From positions 9,486,001 through 9,550,000 of the forward strand of contig JAPMAC010000207.1 in the NCBI GenBank assembly GCA_028671895.1: a stretch of 64,000 bases of DNA, written 5' to 3'. Within the stretch, counting starts at the first letter, position 1; every line of letters begins with the position of its first letter. This DNA is from Oenanthe sinensis (Eukaryota > Streptophyta > Magnoliopsida > Apiales > Apiaceae). Under the pieces are notes generated by a model that had not been told where the DNA came from, did not search any database, and worked only from the letters and a program-made list of their open reading frames with translations. Shown here piece by piece: positions 25,451-40,263 of the stretch. The translations under genes were made by a program, and so were the position numbers.

Positions 25451-26843
25451 TGACTCGTTTCAACTTGGAAACAACTTGAAAACTCTTGTATGACCATTCT
25501 TAGTTCTTTTGAACAAGAAAACAATTAGTAACAATTTGAGACTCATTCTTTACTCGTTCGAACTTGAAAATAACTTGTAACTTCATTATTGACTCGTTTG
25601 AACATGGAAACAACTTGTAAACTCTTCTAGGACCATTCTTAGCTCTTTTGAACAAGAAAATAAATCGTAACAATTTGAGGCTCATTCTTGACTCGTTCGA
25701 ACTTCGAAACAACTTGTAGCTTCATTGTTGACTCGTTTGAACATGGAAAAAACTTGAAAACTCTTGTAGGACCATTCTTATCTCTTTTGATCAAGAAAAC
25801 AATTAGTAACAATTTGAGACTCATTCTTAATTCGTTCGAACATGAAAATAACTTGTCCCTTCATTATTGACTCGTTTGAACATGAAAACAAATTGAAAAC
25901 TCTTCTAGGACCATTCTTAAATCTTTTGAACAAGAAAACAAATCGTAACAATTTGAGACTCATTCTTTACTCGTTCGAACTTGAAAATAACTTGTAACTT
26001 CATTATTGACTCGTTTGAACATGGAAACGACTTGTAAACTCTTCTAGGACCATTCTTAGCTCTTTTGAACAAGAAAACAAATCGTAACAATTTGAGGCTC
26101 ATTCTTGACCCGTTCAAACTTGGAAACAACTTGTAGCTTCATTGTTGACTCGTTTGAACATGGAAACAACTTGAAAACTCTTGTAGGACCATTCTTAGCT
26201 CTTTTGAACAAGAAAACAATTAGTAACAATTTGAGACTCATTCTTTACTCGTTCGAAGTTGAAAATAACTTGTAACTTCATTATTGACTCATTTGAACAT
26301 GGAAACAACATGTAAACTCTTGTAGGACCATTCTTAGCTCTTTTGAACAAGAAAATAAATCGTAACAATTTGAGGCTCATTCTTGACTCGTTCGAACTTG
26401 GAAACAACTTGTAGCTTCATTGTTGACACGTTTCAACTTGGAAACAACTTGAAAACTCTTGTATGACCATTCTTAGTTCTTTTGAACAAGAAAACAATTA
26501 GTAACAATTTGAGACTCATTCTTTACTCGTTCGAACTTGAAAATAACTTGTAACTTCATTATTGACTCGTTTGAACATGGAAACAACTTGTAAACTCTTC
26601 TAGGACCATTCTTAGCTCTTTTGAACAAGAAAATAAATCGTAACAATTTGAGGCTCATTCTTGACTCGTTCGAACTTCGAAACAACTTGTAGCTTCATTG
26701 TTGACTCGTTTGAACATGGAAAAAACTTGAAAACTCTTGTAGGACCATTCTTATCTCTTTTGAACAAGAAAATAATTAGTAACAATTTGAGACTCATTCT
26801 TAATTCGTTCGAACATGAAAATAACTTGTCCCTTCATTATTGA
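25450..26843 (+). repeat. 7-monomer unit (973 bp) with TTGATCAAG variant
   Basis: The GAACTTCG/GGAAAAAACTTG monomers at 25688 and 26661 (S3 start) are 973 bp apart. The first unit carries TTTTGATCAAG near 25786, a variant also seen near 35226, 40085 and 41058, so this is a second locus of the lineage amplified at 39.7-41.7 kb. A private CATTCTTAAATC occurs near 25912 and TTGACACGTTTC near 26423. Confidence 0.75.
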
Positions 26844-29240
26844 CTCGTTTGAACATGAAAACAAATTGAAAACTCTTCTAGGACCATTCTTAGCTCTTTT
26901 GAACAAGAAAACAAATCGTAACAATTTGAGACTCATTCCTTACTCATTCGAACTTGAAAATAACTTGTAACTTCATTATTGACTCGTTTGAACATGGAAA
27001 CGACTTGTAAACTCTTCTAGGACCATTCTTAGCTCTTTTGAACAAGAAAACAAATCGTAACAATTTGAGGCTCATTCTTGACCCGTTCAAACTTGGAAAC
27101 AACTTGTAGCTTCATTGTTGACTCGTTTGAACATGGAAACAACTTGAAAACTCTTGTAGGACCATTCTTAGCTCTTTTGAACAAGAAAACAATTAGTAAC
27201 AATTTGAGACTCATTCTTTACTCGTTCGAAGTTCAAAATAACTTGTAACTTCATTATTGACTCATTTGAACATGGAAACATGTAAACTCTTGTAGGACCA
27301 TTCTTAGCTCTTTTGAACAAGAAAATAAATCGTAACAATTTGAGGCTCATTCTTGACTCGTTCGAACTTGGAAACAACTTGTAGCTTCATTGTTGACTCG
27401 TTTGAATTTGGAAACAACTTGAAAACTCTTGTATGACCATTCTTAGTTCTTTTGAACAAGAAAACAATTAGTAACAATTTGAGACTCATTCTTTACTTGT
27501 TCGAACTTGAAAATAACTTGTAACTTCATTATTGACTCGTTTGAACATGGAAACAACTTGTAAACTCTTCTAGGACCATTCTTAGCTCTTTTGAACAAAA
27601 AAATAAATCGTAACAATTTGAGGCTCATTCTTGACTCGTTCGAACTTGGAAACAACTTGTAGCTTCATTGTTGACTCGTTTGAACTTGGAAACAACTTGA
27701 AAACTCTTGTATGACCATTCTTAGTTCTTTTGAACAAGAAAACAATTAGTAACAATTTGAGACTCATTCTATACTCGTTCGAACTTGAAAATAACTTGTA
27801 ACTTCATTATTGACTCGTTTGAACATGGAAACAACTTGTAAACTCTTCTAGGACCATTCTTAGCTCTTTTGAACAAGAAAATAAATCGTAACAATTTGAG
27901 GCTCATTCTTGACTCGTTCGAACTTGGAAACAACTTGTAGCTTCATTGTTGACTCGTTTCAACTTGGAAACAACTTGAAAACTCTTGTATGACCATTCTT
28001 AGTTCTTTTGAACAAGAAAACAATTAGTAACAATTTGAGACTCATTCTTTACTCGTTCGAACTTGAAAATAACTTGTAACTTCATTATTGACTCGTTTGA
28101 ACATGGAAACAACTTGTAAACTCTTCTAGGACCATTCTTAGCTCTTTTGAACAAGAAAATAAATCGTAACAATTTGAGGCTCATTCTTGACTCGTTCGAA
28201 CTTCGAAATAACCTGTAGCTTCATTGTTGACTCGTTTGAACATGGAAAAAACTTGAAAACTCTTGTAGGACCATTCTTAGCTCTTTTGAACAAGAAAATA
28301 ATTAGTAACAATTTGAGACTCATTCTTAATTCGTTCGAACATGAAAATAACTTGTCCCTTCATTATTGACTCGTTTGAACATGAAAACAAATTGAAAACT
28401 CTTCTAGGACCATTCTTAGCTCTTTTGAACAAGAAAACAAATCATAACAATTTGAGACTCATTCCTTACTCATTCGAACTTGAAAATAACTTGTAACTTC
28501 ATTATTGACTCGTTTGAACATGGAAACGACTTGTAAGCTCTTCTAGGACCATTCTTAGCTCTTTTGAACAAGAAAACAAATCGTAACAATTTGAGGCTCA
28601 TTCTTGACCCGTTCAAACTTGGAAACAACTTGTAGCTTCATTGTTGACTCGTTTGAACATGGAAACAACTTGAAAACTCTTGTAGGACCATTCTTAGCTC
28701 TTTTGAACAAGAAAACAATTAGTAACAATTTGAGACTCATTCTTTACTCGTTCGAAGTTCAAAATAACTTGTAACTTCATTATTGACTCATTTGAACATG
28801 GAAACATGTAAACTCTTGTAGGACCATTCTTAGCTCTTTTGAACAAGAAAATAAATCGTAACAATTTGAGGCTCATTCTTGACTCGTTCGAACTTGGAAA
28901 CAACTTGTAGCTTCATTGTTGACTCGTTTGAATTTGGAAACAACTTGAAAACTCTTGTATGACCATTCTTAGTTCTTTTGAACAAGAAAACAATTAGTAA
29001 CAATTTGAGACTCATTCTTTACTTGTTCGAACTTGAAAATAACTTGTAACTTCATTATTGACTCGTTTGAACATGGAAACAACTTGTAAACTCTTCTAGG
29101 ACCATTCTTAGCTCTTTTGAACAAAAAAATAAATCGTAACAATTTGAGGCTCATTCTTGACTCGTTCGAACTTGGAAACAACTTGTAGCTTCATTGTTGA
29201 CTCGTTTGAACTTGGAAACAACTTGAAAACTCTTGTATGA
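26423..29240 (+). repeat. 11-monomer HOR (1526 bp), second locus
   Basis: Units starting near 26423 and 27949 repeat with a 1526-bp offset and each carries the 3-bp deletion (27276 and 28802). The markers TTCGAAGTTCAAAATAAC, GAATTTGG and AAAAAAATAAATCG follow in the same order. The second copy has private changes: CGAAATAACCTG (28204), AATCATAAC (28441) and TGTAAGCTC (28533). A TTCTATACTC variant near 27771 recurs near 29575, an offset of 1804 bp, so a 13-monomer relationship is overlaid on this block. Confidence 0.75.
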
Positions 29241-30440
29241 CCATTCTTAGTTCTTTTGAACAAGAAAACAATTAGTAACAATTTGAGACTCATTCTTTAC
29301 TCGTTCGAACTTGAAAATAACTTGTAACTTCATTATTGACTCGTTTGAACATGGAAACAACTTGTAAACTCTTCTAGGAGCATTCTTAGCTCTTTTGAAC
29401 AAGAAAATAAATCGTAACAATTTGAGGCTCATTCTTGACTCGTTCGAACTTGGAAACAACTTGTAGCTTCATTGTTGACTCGTTTCAACTTGGAAACAAC
29501 TTGAAAACTCTTGTATGACCATTCTTAGTTCTTTTGAACAAGAAAACAATTAGTAACAATTTGAGACTCATTCTATACTCGTTCGAACTTGAAAATAACT
29601 TGTAACTTCATTATTGACTCGTTTGAACATGGAAACAACTTGTAAACTCTTCTAGGACCATTCTTAGCTCTTTTGAACAAAAAAATAAATCGTAACAATT
29701 TGAGGCTCATTCTTGACTCGTTCGAACTTGGAAACAACTTGTAGCTTCATTGTTGACTCGTTTGAACTTGGAAACAACTTGAAAACTCTTGTATGACCAT
29801 TCTTAGTTCTTTTGAACAAGAAAACAATTAGTAACAATTTGAGACTCATTCTTTACTCGTTCGAACTTGAAAATAACTTGTAACTTCATTATTGACTCGT
29901 TTGAACATGGAAACAACTTGTAAACTCTTCTAGGACTATTCTTAGCTCTTTTGAACAAGAAAATAAATCGTAACAATTTGAGGCTCATTCTTGACTCGTT
30001 CGAACTTGGAAACAACTTGTAGCTTCATTGTTGACTCGTTTCAACTTGGAAACAACTTGAAAACTCTTGTATGACCATTCTTAGTTCTTTTGAACAAGAA
30101 AACAATTAGTAACAATTTGAGACTCATTCTTTACTCGTTCGAACTTGAAAATAACTTGTAACTTCATTATTGACTCGTTTGAACATGGAAACAACTTGTA
30201 AACTCTTCTAGGACCATTCTTAGCTCTTTTGAACAAGAAAATAAATCGTAACAATTTGAGGCTCCTTCTTGACTCGTTCGAACTTCGAAACAACTTGTAG
30301 CTTCATTGTTGACTCGTTTGAACATGGAAAAAACTTGAAAACTCTTGTAGGACCATTCTTAGCTCTTTTGAACAAGAAAACAATTAGTAACAATTTGAGA
30401 CTCATTCTTAATTCGTTCGAACATGAAAATAAATTGTCAC
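29240..30440 (+). repeat. Mixed monomers between HOR blocks
   Basis: This 1.2-kb stretch contains ordinary A and B monomers with a few private bases: TAGGAGCATTC near 29378 and AGGACTATTC near 29934. It contains the TTCTATACTC monomer (29575), a copy of the one at 27771. From about 30031 it is also the start of the second 15-monomer block, which matches 22395 onward at an offset of 7636 bp. I see no non-satellite sequence. Confidence 0.7.
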
Positions 30441-33400
30441 TTCATTATTGACTCGTTTGAACATGAAAACAAATTGAAAACTCTTCTAGGACCATTCTTA
30501 GCTCTTTTGAACAAGAAAACAAATCGTAACAATTTGAGACTCATTCCTTACTCATTCGAACTTGAAAATAACTTGTAACTTCATTATTGACTCGTTTGAA
30601 CATGGAAACGACTTGTAAACTCTTCTAGGACCATTCTTAGCTCTTTTGAACAAGAAAACAAATCGTAACAATTTGAGGCTCATTCTTGACCCGTTCAAAC
30701 TTGGAAACAACTTGTAGCTTCATTGTTGACTCGTTTGAACATGGAAACAACTTGAAAACTCTTGTAGGACCATTCTTAGCTCTTTTGAACAAGAAAACAA
30801 TTAGTAACAATTTGAGACTCATTCTTTACTCGTTCGAAGTTGAAAATAACTTGTAACTTCATTATTGACTCATTTGAACATGGAAACAACATGTAAACTC
30901 TTGTAGGACCATTCTTAGCTCTTTTGAACAAGAAAATAAATCGTAACAATTTGAGGCTCGTTCTTGACTCGTTCGAACTTGGAAACAACTTGTAGCTTCA
31001 TTGTTGACTCGTTTCAACTTGGAAACAACTTGAAAACTCTTGTATGACCATTCTTAGTTCTTTTGAACAAGAAAACAATTAGTAACAATTTGAGACTCAT
31101 TCTTTACTCGTTCGAACTTGAAAATAACTTGTAACTTCATTATTGACTCGTTTGAACATGGAAACAACTTGTAAACTCTTCTAGGACCATTCTTAGCTCT
31201 TTTGAACAAGAAAACAAATCGTAAAAATTTGAGGCTCATTCTTGACCCGTTCAAACTTGGAAACAACTTGTAGCTTCATTGTTGACTCGTTTGAACATGG
31301 AAACAACTTGAAAACTCTTGTAGGACCATTCTTAGCTCTTTTGAACAAGAAAACAATTAGTAACAATTTGAGACTCATTCTTTACTCGTTCGAAGTTCAA
31401 AATAACTTGTAACTTCATTATTGACTCATTTGAACATGGAAACATGTAAACTCTTGTAGGACCATTCTTAGCTCTTTTGAACAAGAAAATAAATCGTAAC
31501 AATTTGAGGCTCATTCTTGACTCGTTCGAACTTGGAAACAACTTGTAGCTTCATTGTTGACTCGTTTGAATTTGGAAACAACTTGAAAACTCTTGTATGA
31601 CCATTCTTAGTTCTTTTGAACAAGAAAACAATTAGTAACAATTTGAGACTCATTCTTTACTTGTTCGAACTTGAAAATAACTTGTAACTTCATTATTGAC
31701 TCGTTTGAACATGGAAACAACTTGTAAACTCTTCTAGGACCATTCTTAGCTCTTTTGAACAAAAAAATAAATCGTAACAATTTGAGGCTCATTCTTGACT
31801 CGTTCGAACTTGGAAACAACTTGTAGCTTCATTGTTGACTCGTTTGAACTTGGAAACAACTTGAAAACTCTTGTATGACCATTCTTAGTTCTTTTGAACA
31901 AGAAAACAATTAGTAACAATTTGAGACTCATTCTTTACTCGTTCGAACTTGAAAATAACTTGTAACTTCATTATTGACTCGTTTGAACATGGAAACAACT
32001 TGTAAACTCTTCTAGGACCATTCTTAGCTCTTTTGAACAAGAAAATAAATCGTAACAATTTGAGGCTCATTCTTGACTCGTTCGAACTTGGAAACAACTT
32101 GTAGCTTCATTGTTGACTCGTTTCAACTTGGAAACAACTTGAAAACTCTTGTATGACCATTCTTAGTTCTTTTGAACAAGAAAACAATTAGTAACAATTT
32201 GAGACTCATTCTTTACTCGTTCGAACTTGAAAATAACTTGTAACTTCATTATTGACTCGTTTGAACATGGAAACAACTTGTAAACTCTTCTAGGACCATT
32301 CTTAGCTCTTTTGAACAAGAAAATAAATCGTAACAATTTGAGGCTCATTCTTGACTCGTTCGAACTTCGAAACAACTTGTAGCTTCATTGTTGACTCGTT
32401 TGAACATGGAAAAAACTTGAAAACTCTTGTAGGACCATTCTTAGCTCTTTTGAACAAGAAAACAATTAGTAACAATTTGAGACTCATTCTTAATTCGTTC
32501 GAACATGAAAATAAATTGTCACTTCATTATTGACTCGTTTGAACATGAAAACAAATTGAAAACTCTTCTAGGACCATTCTTAGCTCTTTTGAACAAGAAA
32601 ACAAATCGTAACAATTTGAGACTCATTCCTTACTCATTCGAACTTGAAAATAACTTGTAACTTCATTATTGACTCGTTTGAACATGGAAACGACTTGTAA
32701 ACTCTTCTAGGACCATTTTTAGCTCTTTTGAACAAGAAAACAAATCGTAACAATTTGAGGCTCATTCTTGACCCGTTCAAACTTGGAAACAACTTGTAGC
32801 TTCATTGTTGACTCGTTTGAACATGGAAACAACTTGAAAACTCTTGTAGGACCATTCTTAGCTCTTTTGAACAAGAAAACAATTAGTAACAATTTGAGAC
32901 TCATTCTTTACTCGTTCGAAGTTGAAAATAACTTGTAACTTCATTATTGACTCATTTGAACATGGAAACAACATGTAAACTCTTGTAGGACCATTCTTAG
33001 CTCTTTTGAACAAGAAAATAAATCGTAACAATTTGAGGCTCGTTCTTGACTCGTTCGAACTTGGAAACAACTTGTAGCTTCATTGTTGACTCGTTTCAAC
33101 TTGGAAACAACTTGAAAACTCTTGTATGACCATTCTTAGTTCTTTTGAACAAGAAAACAATTAGTAACAATTTGAGACTCATTCTTTACTCGTTCGAACT
33201 TGAAAATAACTTGTAACTTCATTATTGACTCGTTTGAACATGGAAACAACTTGTAAACTCTTCTAGGACCATTCTTAGCTCTTTTGAACAAGAAAACAAA
33301 TCGTAAAAATTTGAGGCTCATTCTTGACCCGTTCAAACTTGGAAACAACTTGTAGCTTCATTGTTGACTCGTTTGAACATGGAAACAACTTGAAAACTCT

Positions 33401-36400
33401 TGTAGGACCATTCTTAGCTCTTTTGAACAAGAAAACAATTAGTAACAATTTGAGACTCATTCTTTACTCGTTCGAAGTTCAAAATAACTTGTAACTTCAT
33501 TATTGACTCATTTGAACATGGAAACATGTAAACTCTTGTAGGACCATTCTTAGCTCTTTTGAACAAGAAAATAAATCGTAACAATTTGAGGCTCATTCTT
33601 GACTCGTTCGAACTTGGAAACAACTTGTAGCTTCATTGTTGACTCGTTTGAACTTGGAAACAACTTGAAAACTCTTGTATGACCATTCTTAGTTCTTTTG
33701 AACAAGAAAACAATTAGTAACAATTTGAGACTCATTCTTTACTCGTTCGAACTTGAAAATAACTTGTAACTTCATTATTGACTCGTTAGAACATGGAAAC
33801 AACTTGTAAACTCTTCTAGGACCATTCTTAGCTCTTTTGAACAAGAAAATAAATCGTAACAATTTGAGGCTCATTCTTGACTCGTTCGAACTTGGAAACA
33901 ACTTGTAGCTTCATTGTTGACTCGTTTCAACTTGGAAACAACTTGAAAACTCTTGTATGACCATTCTTAGTTCTTTTGAACAAGAAAACAATTAGTAACA
34001 ATTTGAGACTCATTCTTTACTCGTTCGAACTTGAAAATAACTTGTAACTTCATTATTGACTCGTTTGAACATGGAAACAACTTGTAAACTCTTCTAGGAC
34101 CATTCTTAGCTCTTTTGAACAAGAAAATAAATCGTAACAATTTGAGGCTCATTCTTGACTCGTTCGAACTTCGAAACAACTTGTAGCTTCATTGTTGACT
34201 CGTTTGAACATGGAAAAAACTTGAAAACTCTTGTAGGACCATTCTTAGCTCTTTTGAACAAGAAAACAATTAGTAACAATTTGAGACTCATTCTTAATTC
34301 GTTCGAACATGAAAATAAATTGTCACTTCATTATTGACTCGTTTGAACATGAAAACAAATTGAAAACTCTTCTAGGACCATTCTTAGCTCTTTTGAACAA
34401 GAAAACAAATCGTAACAATTTGAGACTCATTCCTTACTCATTCGAACTTGAAAATAACTTGTAACTTCATTATTGACTCGTTTGAACATGGAAACGACTT
34501 GTAAACTCTTCTAGGACCATTCTTAGCTCTTTTGAACAAGAAAACAAATCGTAACAATTTGAGGCTCATTCTTGACCCGTTCAAACTTGGAAACAACTTG
34601 TAGCTTCATTGTTGACTCGTTTGAACATGGAAACAACTTGAAAACTCTTGTAGGACCATTCTTAGCTCTTTTGAACAAGAAAACAATTAGTAACAATTTG
34701 AGACTCATTCTTTACTCGTTCGAAGTTGAAAATAACTTGTAACTTCATTATTGACTCATTTGAACATGGAAACAACATGTAAACTATTGTAGGACCATTC
34801 TTAGCTCTTTTGAACAAGAAAATAAATCGTAACAATTTGAGGCTCGTTCTTGACTCGTTCGAACTTGGAAACAACTTGTAGCTTCATTGTTGACTCGTTT
34901 CAACTTGGAAACAACTTGAAAACTCTTGTATGACCATTCTTAGTTCTTTTGAACAAGAAAACAATTAGTAACAATTTGAGACTCATTCTTTACTCGTTCG
35001 AACTTGAAAATAACTTGTAACTTCATTATTGACTCGTTTGAACATGGAAACAACTTGTAAACTCTTCTAGGACCATTCTTAGCTCTTTTGAACAAGAAAA
35101 TAAATCGTAACAATTTGAGGCTCATTCTTGACTCGTTCGAACTTCGAAACAACTTGTAGCTTCATTGTTGACTCGTTTGAACATGGAAAAAACTTGAAAA
35201 CTCTTGTAGGACCATTCTTATCTCTTTTGATCAAGAAAACAATTAGTAACAATTTGAGACTCATTCTTAATTCGTTCGAACATGAAAATAACTTGTCCCT
35301 TCATTATTGACTCGTTTGAACATGAAAACAAATTGAAAACTCTTCTAGGACCATTCTTAGCTCTTTTGAACAAGAAAACAAATCGTAACAATTTGAGACT
35401 CATTCCTTACTCATTCGAACTTGAAAATAACTTGTAACTTCATTATTGACTCGTTTGAACATGGAAACGACTTGTAAACTCTTCTAGGACCATTCTTAGC
35501 TCTTTTGAACAAGAAAACAAATCGTAACAATTTGAGGCTCATTCTTGACCCGTTCAAACTTGGAAACAACTTGTAGCTTCATTGTTGACTCGTTTGAACA
35601 TGGAAACAACTTGAAAACTCTTGTAGGACCATTCTTAGCTCTTTTGAACAAGAAAACAATTAGTAACAATTTGAGACTCATTCTTTACTCGTTCGAAGTT
35701 GAAAATAACTTGTAACTTCATTATTGACTCATTTGAACATGGAAACAACATGTAAACTCTTGTAGGACCATTCTTAGCTCTTTTGAACAAGAAAATAAAT
35801 CGTAACAATTTGAGGCTCGTTCTTGACTCGTTCGAACTTGGAAACAACTTGTAGCTTCATTGTTGACTCGTTTCAACTTGGAAACAACTTGAAAACTCTT
35901 GTATGACCATTCTTAGTTCTTTTGAACAAGAAAACAATTAGTAACAATTTGAGACTCATTCTTTACTCGTTCGAACTTGAAAATAACTTGTAACTTCATT
36001 ATTGACTCGTTTGAACATGGAAACAACTTGTAAACTCTTCTAGGACCATTCTTAGCTCTTTTGAACAAGAAAACAAATCGTAAAAATTTGAGGCTCATTC
36101 TTGACCCGTTCAAACTTGGAAACAACTTGTAGCTTCATTGTTGACTCGTTTGAACATGGAAACAACTTGAAAACTCTTGTAGGACCATTCTTAGCTCTTT
36201 TGAACAAGAAAACAATTAGTAACAATTTGAGACTCATTCTTTACTCGTTCGAAGTTCAAAATAACTTGTAACTTCATTATTGACTCATTTGAACATGGAA
36301 ACATGTAAACTCTTGTAGGACCATTCTTAGCTCTTTTGAACAAGAAAATAAATCGTAACAATTTGAGGCTCATTCTTGACTCGTTCGAACTTGGAAACAA

Positions 36401-39400
36401 CTTGTAGCTTCATTGTTGACTCGTTTGAATTTGGAAACAACTTGAAAACTCTTGTATGACCATTCTTAGTTCTTTTGAACAAGAAAACAATTAGTAACAA
36501 TTTGAGACTCATTCTTTACTTGTTCGAACTTGAAAATAACTTGTAACTTCATTATTGACTCGTTTGAACATGGAAACAACTTGTAAACTCTTCTAGGACC
36601 ATTCTTAGCTCTTTTGAACAAAAAAATAAATCGTAACAATTTGAGGCTCATTCTTGACTCGTTCGAACTTGGAAACAACTTGTAGCTTCATTGTTGACTC
36701 GTTTGAACTTGGAAACAACTTGAAAACTCTTGTATGACCATTCTTAGTTCTTTTGAACAAGAAAACAATTAGTAACAATTTGAGACTCATTCTTTACTCG
36801 TTCGAACTTGAAAATAACTTGTAACTTCATTATTGACTCGTTTGAACATGGAAACAACTTGTAAACTCTTCTAGGACCATTCTTAGCTCTTTTGAACAAG
36901 AAAATAAATCGTAACAATTTGAGGCTCATTCTTGACTCGTTCGAACTTGGAAACAACTTGTAGCTTCATTGTTGACTCGTTTCAACTTGGAAACAACTTG
37001 AAAACTCTTGTATGACCATTCTTAGTTCTTTTGAACAAGAAAACAATTAGTAACAATTTGAGACTCATTCTTTACTCGTTCGAACTTGAAAATAACTTGT
37101 AACTTCATTATTGACTCGTTTGAACATGGAAACAACTTGTAAACTCTTCTAGGACCATTCTTAGCTCTTTTGAACAAGAAAATAAATCGTAACAATTTGA
37201 GGCTCATTCTTGACTCGTTCGAACTTCGAAACAACTTGTAGCTTCATTGTTGACTCGTTTGAACATGGAAAAAACTTGAAAACTCTTGTAGGACCATTCT
37301 TAGCTCTTTTGAACAAGAAAACAATTAGTAACAATTTGAGACTCATTCTTAATTCGTTCGAACATGAAAATAAATTGTCACTTCATTATTGACTCGTTTG
37401 AACATGAAAACAAATTGAAAACTCTTCTAGGACCATTCTTAGCTCTTTTGAACAAGAAAACAAATCGTAACAATTTGAGACTCATTCCTTACTCATTCGA
37501 ACTTGAAAATAACTTGTAACTTCATTATTGACTCGTTTGAACATGGAAACGACTTGTAAACTCTTCTAGGACCATTTTTAGCTCTTTTGAACAAGAAAAC
37601 AAATCGTAACAATTTGAGGCTCATTCTTGACCCGTTCAAACTTGGAAACAACTTGTAGCTTCATTGTTGACTCGTTTGAACATGGAAACAACTTGAAAAC
37701 TCTTGTAGGACCATTCTTAGCTCTTTTGAACAAGAAAACAATTAGTAACAATTTGAGACTCATTCTTTACTCGTTCGAAGTTGAAAATAACTTGTAACTT
37801 CATTATTGACTCATTTGAACATGGAAACAACATGTAAACTCTTGTAGGACCATTCTTAGCTCTTTTGAACAAGAAAATAAATCGTAACAATTTGAGGCTC
37901 GTTCTTGACTCGTTCGAACTTGGAAACAACTTGTAGCTTCATTGTTGACTCGTTTCAACTTGGAAACAACTTGAAAACTCTTGTATGACCATTCTTAGTT
38001 CTTTTGAACAAGAAAACAATTAGTAACAATTTGAGACTCATTCTTTACTCGTTCGAACTTGAAAATAACTTGTAACTTCATTATTGACTCGTTTGAACAT
38101 GGAAACAACTTGTAAACTCTTCTAGGACCATTCTTAGCTCTTTTGAACAAGAAAACAAATCGTAAAAATTTGAGGCTCATTCTTGACCCGTTCAAACTTG
38201 GAAACAACTTGTAGCTTCATTGTTGACTCGTTTGAACATGGAAACAACTTGAAAACTCTTGTAGGACCATTCTTAGCTCTTTTGAACAAGAAAACAATTA
38301 GTAACAATTTGAGACTCATTCTTTACTCGTTCGAAGTTCAAAATAACTTGTAACTTCATTATTGACTCATTTGAACATGGAAACATGTAAACTCTTGTAG
38401 GACCATTCTTAGCTCTTTTGAACAAGAAAATAAATCGTAACAATTTGAGGCTCATTCTTGACTCGTTCGAACTTGGAAACAACTTGTAGCTTCATTGTTG
38501 ACTCGTTTGAACTTGGAAACAACTTGAAAACTCTTGTATGACCATTCTTAGTTCTTTTGAACAAGAAAACAATTAGTAACAATTTGAGACTCATTCTTTA
38601 CTCGTTCGAACTTGAAAATAACTTGTAACTTCATTATTGACTCGTTTGAACATGGAAACAACTTGTAAACTCTTCTAGGACCATTCTTAGCTCTTTTGAA
38701 CAAGAAAATAAATCGTAACAATTTGAGGCTCATTCTTGACTCGTTCGAACTTGGAAACAACTTGTAGCTTCATTGTTGACTCGTTTCAACTTGGAAACAA
38801 CTTGAAAACTCTTGTATGACCATTCTTAGTTCTTTTGAACAAGAAAACAATTAGTAACAATTTGAGACTCATTCTTTACTCGTTCGAACTTGAAAATAAC
38901 TTGTAACTTCATTATTGACTCGTTTGAACATGGAAACAACTTGTAAACTCTTCTAGGACCATTCTTAGCTCTTTTGAACAAGAAAATAAATCGTAACAAT
39001 TTGAGGCTCATTCTTGACTCGTTCGAACTTCGAAACAACTTGTAGCTTCATTGTTGACTCGTTTGAACATGGAAAAAACTTGAAAACTCTTGTAGGACCA
39101 TTCTTAGCTCTTTTGAACAAGAAAACAATTAGTAACAATTTGAGACTCATTCTTAATTCGTTCGAACATGAAAATAAATTGTCACTTCATTATTGACTCG
39201 TTTGAACATGAAAACAAATTGAAAACTCTTCTAGGACCATTCTTAGCTCTTTTGAACAAGAAAACAAATCGTAACAATTTGAGACTCATTCCTTACTCAT
39301 TCGAACTTGAAAATAACTTGTAACTTCATTATTGACTCGTTTGAACATGGAAACGACTTGTAAACTCTTCTAGGACCATTCTTAGCTCTTTTGAACAAGA

Positions 39401-40263
39401 AAACAAATCGTAACAATTTGAGGCTCATTCTTGACCCGTTCAAACTTGGAAACAACTTGTAGCTTCATTGTTGACTCGTTTGAACATGGAAACAACTTGA
39501 AAACTCTTGTAGGACCATTCTTAGCTCTTTTGAACAAGAAAACAATTAGTAACAATTTGAGACTCATTCTTTACTCGTTCGAAGTTGAAAATAACTTGTA
39601 ACTTCATTATTGACTCATTTGAACATGGAAACAACATGTAAACTCTTGTAGGACCATTCTTAGCTCTTTTGAACAAGAAAATAAATCGTAACAATTTGAG
39701 GCTCGTTCTTGACTCGTTCGAACTTGGAAACAACTTGTAGCTTCATTGTTGACTCGTTTCAACTTGGAAACAACTTGAAAACTCTTGTATGACCATTCTT
39801 AGTTCTTTTGAACAAGAAAACAATTAGTAACAATTTGAGACTCATTCTTTACTCGTTCGAACTTGAAAATAACTTGTAACTTCATTATTGACTCGTTTGA
39901 ACATGGAAACAACTTGTAAACTCTTCTAGGACCATTCTTAGCTCTTTTGAACAAGAAAATAAATCGTAACAATTTGAGGCTCATTCTTGACTCGTTCGAA
40001 CTTCGAAACAACTTGTAGCTTCATTGTTGACTCGTTTGAACATGGAAAAAACTTGAAAACTCTTGTAGGACCATTCTTATCTCTTTTGATCAAGAAAACA
40101 ATTAGTAACAATTTGAGACTCATTCTTAATTCGTTCGAACATGAAAATAACTTGTCCCTTCATTATTGACTCGTTTAAACATGAAAACAAATTGAAAACT
40201 CTTCTAGGACCATTCTTAGCTCTTTTGAACAAGAAAACAAATCGTAACAATTTGAGACTCATT
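30440..40263 (+). repeat. 35-monomer tandem duplication, offset 4859 bp
   Basis: The segment 30440-35298 is followed directly by a near-identical copy at 35299-40157, and matching continues for about 105 bp more. The offset of 4859 bp is 35 monomers less two 3-bp deletions. Each copy contains the same series of 15-, 13- and 7-monomer intervals between GGAAAAAACTTG monomers (2082, 1804, 973 bp). The rare ACCATTTTTAGC variant is at 32711 and 37570. Private differences are few: TCGTTAGAACATGG (33786) and AACTATTG (34792) in copy one, and TCGTTTAAAC (40175) in copy two. Low divergence indicates recent duplication. Confidence 0.85.
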
